From positions 1,116,001 to 1,180,000 of the forward strand of contig JACKFA010000003.1 in NCBI GenBank assembly GCA_020632715.1: a DNA stretch of 64,000 nucleotides. The letters run 5' to 3'. Positions 60,758 through 64,000 of this stretch are shown here, piece by piece. Position 1 is the stretch's first letter; every line of letters starts with the position of its first letter. The position numbers were made by a program, and so were the translations under genes. The DNA is from Deltaproteobacteria bacterium. GTDB taxonomy: Bacteria; Myxococcota_A; UBA9042; PHBI01. The notes beneath the pieces were generated by a model. It saw only the letters and a list, made by a program, of their open reading frames with translations. It was not told the origin of the DNA and did not search any database.

Positions 60758-62713
60758 CGACGCTGTCCGCGCCGCGCTCGACGCGGGCGAGATGGGCCGT
60801 CACCGCGCCGCCGCCGTCGTCCTCGGGCACGCCCTCGCCCTCCTCCGGAAGCACGCCGACGACGCCGAGCTCATCGCCGGCTTCGCGACCCTCCGCGGCC
60901 GCGGCTTCCTCCCGGCGGCCCCGGCGCGCCTCCCGGTCGGCGCGCCCGAGCAGGTCCGCCGCGCCCTCGCGCGACTCGACGACGGCGAGCGCTCCGCCAT
61001 CGCCGCGACCCTCGTCGCCCTCCCCGACCCGGCCGCCGCGCCCGGCGAGGCCCGCGCCGCCCTCGAGCTCCTCCTCGCGCTCCCGGCCGAGCGCGAGCGC
61101 GCGCGCCGCGCGCTACCTCGACCGCGTCGCGCCGACGCTCCCGCCCGCGGACGCGGCCCTCCTCCGCTTCCGCCACGCCGCCCGGGCCCTCGCCAACCCG
61201 GCCGACGCCGCCGCGTGGAGCGCCCTCCTCGACCCGCTGAAGGACCTCGCCGAGCGCGACGAGGCCGGGAGCCGCCGCGCCCTCGCCACCGCGCTCCGGC
61301 TCGCGGCGAGCGGCTGGCTCGCGGCCCAGCCGCCGGAGGCGCTCCCGCTCGGCGCCGCCTGGATCGTCCCCGTCCTCGACGGCCGCGCCGTCGTGAACGC
61401 CGACCTCGCCCGCGCGCGACGGCCGGCGCTCGGCGAGCTCCTGGCCCCCCTCTTCCGCTGGCTCTCTCTCGCACTGCAACATGCGAGCGCAGACCCTCCC
61501 GATGACGATACAGAGCGCCTCATCGACGAGTCCGCCGCCGCCGATCGGCGCGGCGATCTCGCAGGTGCGAACACGCTCCTCCAGCGCGCCGCGGACGCCG
61601 CCGGCGACGACGGCGCGCTCGCGGCCGCTCTCGCCGCCCGCGCCGAGCTCCTCGTCGACCCGGGTCTCGGCGGCCCGGCCCACGTCGCCGAGCTCGCCCG
61701 CCGCGAGCTCCGTCCCCGGCCGCCCCGCGCCGCCGCCGCCCCACCGCGACTGGAGCGGGCGCCTCGACGCCCTCGCCGCCGGCGCCGAGCTCGACCCGGC
61801 CACCCTCGCGCTCCTCGAGGCGGCCGGCGCCCGCGCCCGCGCCGGCGCCGCCTGGGTCGCGCGCGGCGACCTCGCGAGCCTCCGCCACGCGCTCCGCCTG
61901 CGCGACGACCTCGAGCCCGCCGCCCGCGCGAGCCTCGAGGCCCGCCTGCGCGCCCTCGCCGGCGCCGACGAGGCGCGCTACGAGGGCGACGCCGACGCCC
62001 GCGACGCCGCCCGCGGCCTCTGGCTGCTCCTCCCCGACGGCGCCGAGCGCGCGCTCCTCCGGGCGCGCCTGGCCGCGACGCTCCCCGCCTCGGCGGCCCC
62101 GGCGGCGCCTGCCTCCGCGCCCGATCCCCACGACCCCGAGACCCGCCTCGCCGCCGCGAGCGACCTCCTCGACGCCGACCGCCTCGACGCCGCCGCCACG
62201 GTCGTCGCCTCCCTCCTCCGGCGCGTCGGCGAGCCCTCGCTCCGCGCCCGCGTCGACGCCTTCGCCGCGCGCCTCCTCGCGCTCGACGAGCCGCCGCAGG
62301 AGATCCTCGACGCCGCGACGCGCCACGTCCGCACCTGGGACGCGGCCGGCGAGGCCCTCCTCGCGGCCCTCGCCGGCGATCCGCGCGCGGCCTACCCGCT
62401 CCACGCCGATCTCGTCGAGATCGCGATGGACGTCTCCCGCGCCGACGCCCACCGCGTCCTCGCCCTCGCCACCTGGCTCGCCATCTGGGCGGCCACGGGC
62501 ACCACCCCGAGCGGCGAGCCGCTCCTCCACGTCCACCGGCAGGACTGGGCCATCGTCCCCCTCGCCGCGGCGCGCGTCGCCGGCGACGCCGACCCCGTCG
62601 CCCGGGCGCTCGCCTTCCGCGCCCGCGCCGGCCGCGCCCTCGGCGACGCGGACGCCTTCGCGGCCTTCGTGCTCGACGCCGCGACGCCCGCCGGCACCGA
62701 TCGACATCCCTGA
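60723..62713 (+). pseudogene. alanine-rich protein gene interrupted by two frame breaks
   Basis: Protein-like sequence runs in three successive frames. From 60723 (CTG in a CTGA overlap, or ATG 60792) to about 61110 it reads LRSPAARLAERADAVRAALD...LLLALPAERERA. From about 61105 to 61720 it reads RYLDRVAPTLPPADAALLRF...HVAELARRELRP. From about 61735 to the stop at 62713 it reads HRDWSGRLDALAAGAELDPA...FVLDAATPAGTDRHP. The breaks fall in GCGCGCGC and CCGCCGCC runs, so sequence errors are as likely as decay. Restored, it would be a ~660-residue helical protein with a TPR-like region. No family is recognised. It would be the last gene of the 56936 unit. Confidence 0.55.
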
Positions 62714-62827
62714 CGACGCCGCGATCCCGTGGTACTGCGAGGCCCGTGTCTGTGCTAAACGCGGTCGCCGCGCGACCGACCGGACGCACGGAATCGCGCC
62801 CGCTCCCTCGCCGTTGACCGGTGCACC

Positions 62828-64000
62828 ATGACCCAGGCCAACACGAACCCGCCCAGAGACCGCGCCGACGCGGCGCCGCTCGACGCCACCGACGCCGAGA
62901 CCCCGCGCGTCATCGGCGGCCTCGCCGCCTTCGCGGTCGTCGCGGGCTCGATGCTCGGCGTCGGCATCTTCCTCTTCCCGGGGAAGGTCGCCGCGGCCGT
63001 CGACGGTGAGGTCGCCTTCTTCGCGCTCTGGGCCCTCGGCGGCTTCTTCGCGCTCGCCGGCTCCGTCGCCTGCGGCGAGCTCGGCGCGATGATGCCGAAG
63101 GCCGGCGGCGACTACGTCTTCCAGCGCGAGGCCTTCGGCCCCTCCGTCGCCTTCGCGAGCGGCTGGGTCCTCTTCGCGGCCATCTTCGCCGGCTCCATCG
63201 CGAGCATGTCGGTCGCCGTGTTCCAGTACGAGATCGGCCCGCTCGTCGGCGTGAACCTGAACGGCGCGGTGCTCGGCTTCGACCCCGTGACCCTCCCGAC
63301 GGCGGCCGCCCTCGGCCACGACCTCGAGATCGCCGGCACCGCCGTCACCATCAGCGGCGCGCAGCTCCTCGCGATGGGCCTCATCCTCGCCCTCACCTTC
63401 CTGAACGACCTCGGGACCCGCATCTCCGCCGGCGCCCAGATCCTCCTCACGCTCGCCCCGATCGCCGCCCTCGCCGCCCTCGCGGCCTGGGTGCTCATCG
63501 CCGCGCCCCCCGTCGTCGCCGCCCCGACCACCGTCAAGGAGGGCGCGACCGCGCTCACCCTCGGCGGCCTCGCCGCGGGCTTCCTCGCGGTCAACTTCGC
63601 GTACTCCGGCTGGATCAACATCATCTACGTCGCGAGCGAGGTGAAGGACCCCGGCAAGAACGTCCCGCGCTCGATGATCTCCGCGACCCTCGGCGTGACC
63701 GGCCTCTACCTCTTCCTCTGCGTCGCCTTCATCGCCGTCCTCGGCTTCGCCGGCCTCTCGGCCCTCGGCTGGACCGACGCCGGCACGGGCGTCGCGCAGG
63801 CCCTCGGGAGCCCGCTCCTCGGCACGCTCGTCCTCGTCGTCATCGCCGTCGCCATCGTGACCTCGGTCAACGCGACCGTGCTCTCGTCGGCGCGCGTCGC
63901 CTACGCGATGGCGAAGCGGGGCGCCTTCTGGAAGGGCGCGGGCGTGCTCTCCGGCCCCAACAGGACCCCGCGCCGGGCGCTCTGGGTGCAGGCCGGCCTC
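62828..64000 (+). CDS. APC-superfamily amino acid permease (3' partial)
   Basis: The frame is open from ATG 62828 to the window end (391 codons). After a ~35-residue polar N-terminus, the first helix has the APC motif VVAGSMLGVGIFLFPG. Further helices follow (FFALWALGGFFALAGSVACGELGAM, then PKAGGDYVFQREAFGP), and LGGLAAGFLAVNFAYSGWINIIYVASEVKDPGKNVPR is the conserved TM6-TM7 block. It should be an inner-membrane amino acid:proton symporter or antiporter; the substrate is unknown. The 114 bp upstream show only a weak -10-like CTAAAC near 62755. Confidence 0.9.
   Translation, partial: MTQANTNPPRDRADAAPLDATDAETPRVIGGLAAFAVVAGSMLGVGIFLFPGKVAAAVDGEVAFFALWALGGFFALAGSVACGELGAMMPKAGGDYVFQREAFGPSVAFASGWVLFAAIFAGSIASMSVAVFQYEIGPLVGVNLNGAVLGFDPVTLPTAAALGHDLEIAGTAVTISGAQLLAMGLILALTFLNDLGTRISAGAQILLTLAPIAALAALAAWVLIAAPPVVAAPTTVKEGATALTLGGLAAGFLAVNFAYSGWINIIYVASEVKDPGKNVPRSMISATLGVTGLYLFLCVAFIAVLGFAGLSALGWTDAGTGVAQALGSPLLGTLVLVVIAVAIVTSVNATVLSSARVAYAMAKRGAFWKGAGVLSGPNRTPRRALWVQAGL

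Overview
The window is 64 kb of very GC-rich bacterial DNA, closely packed with genes. The content suggests a Gram-negative from the Myxococcota or a related deltaproteobacterial lineage. The evidence is a sigma-54 enhancer-binding protein with matching -24/-12 promoters, giant secreted proteins built from DUF4215, MopE-type and thrombospondin type 3 (TSP3) modules, many lipoproteins, and an alternative complex III plus caa3 oxidase respiratory chain. This placement is inferred from gene content, not from a marker-gene tree.

Layout. (1) 1-10901: the end of an NtrC-type response regulator, a three-gene unit of two CDP-alcohol phosphatidyltransferases around a radical SAM enzyme, and a TolC / membrane fusion / RND tripartite exporter. 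Both units have a -24/-12 promoter (1515-1528 and 4959-4972) and share an upstream palindrome (CCGACA...TGTCGG), so they look like one regulon. (2) 10989-14331: an outer-membrane protein, two further sigma-54-type transcription units of small envelope or stress genes, an MgtC-family gene and tRNA-Glu. (3) 14370-36540: a Sua5-type enzyme, then a nearly unbroken plus-strand respiratory cluster. It holds heme A synthesis (ctaB, ctaA), an ABC-2 transporter, two SCO copper chaperones, cytochromes c, alternative complex III (actA-F) and caa3 oxidase subunits II-I-III-IV, and ends with an inositol-phosphatase-type gene and a lipoprotein beta-glucosidase. (4) 36665-40363: a D-2-hydroxyacid dehydrogenase homologue that lacks catalytic residues, a frameshifted lipoprotein gene, a YqgE/AlgH protein and a Cys-rich hypothetical protein. 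(5) 40371-56627 on the minus strand: a 3792-residue secreted protein that reads without a stop into an OmpA-type protein, a 1213-residue TSP3 lipoprotein and an alpha/beta-hydrolase lipoprotein. (6) 56936-64000: dienelactone hydrolase, a large protein with a basic tail, a DbpA-domain-like small protein ending at an A9 slippery run, a downstream gene broken by frameshifts, and the start of an APC-family permease.

How it works together. The respiratory block encodes a quinol-to-oxygen chain that bypasses bc1: ACIII oxidises quinol, mono-heme cytochromes carry electrons, and the type A2 caa3 oxidase reduces oxygen. Its assembly genes lie immediately upstream. The first block looks like envelope lipid head-group chemistry coupled to an efflux machine under one activator. 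The best candidates for new biology are that regulon, the three sigma-54 promoters with an identical 14-nt distance from the -12 GC to ATG (leaderless-like), the giant surface-protein/OmpA fusion with an internal sorting signal and signal peptide, and the A9 frameshift site.
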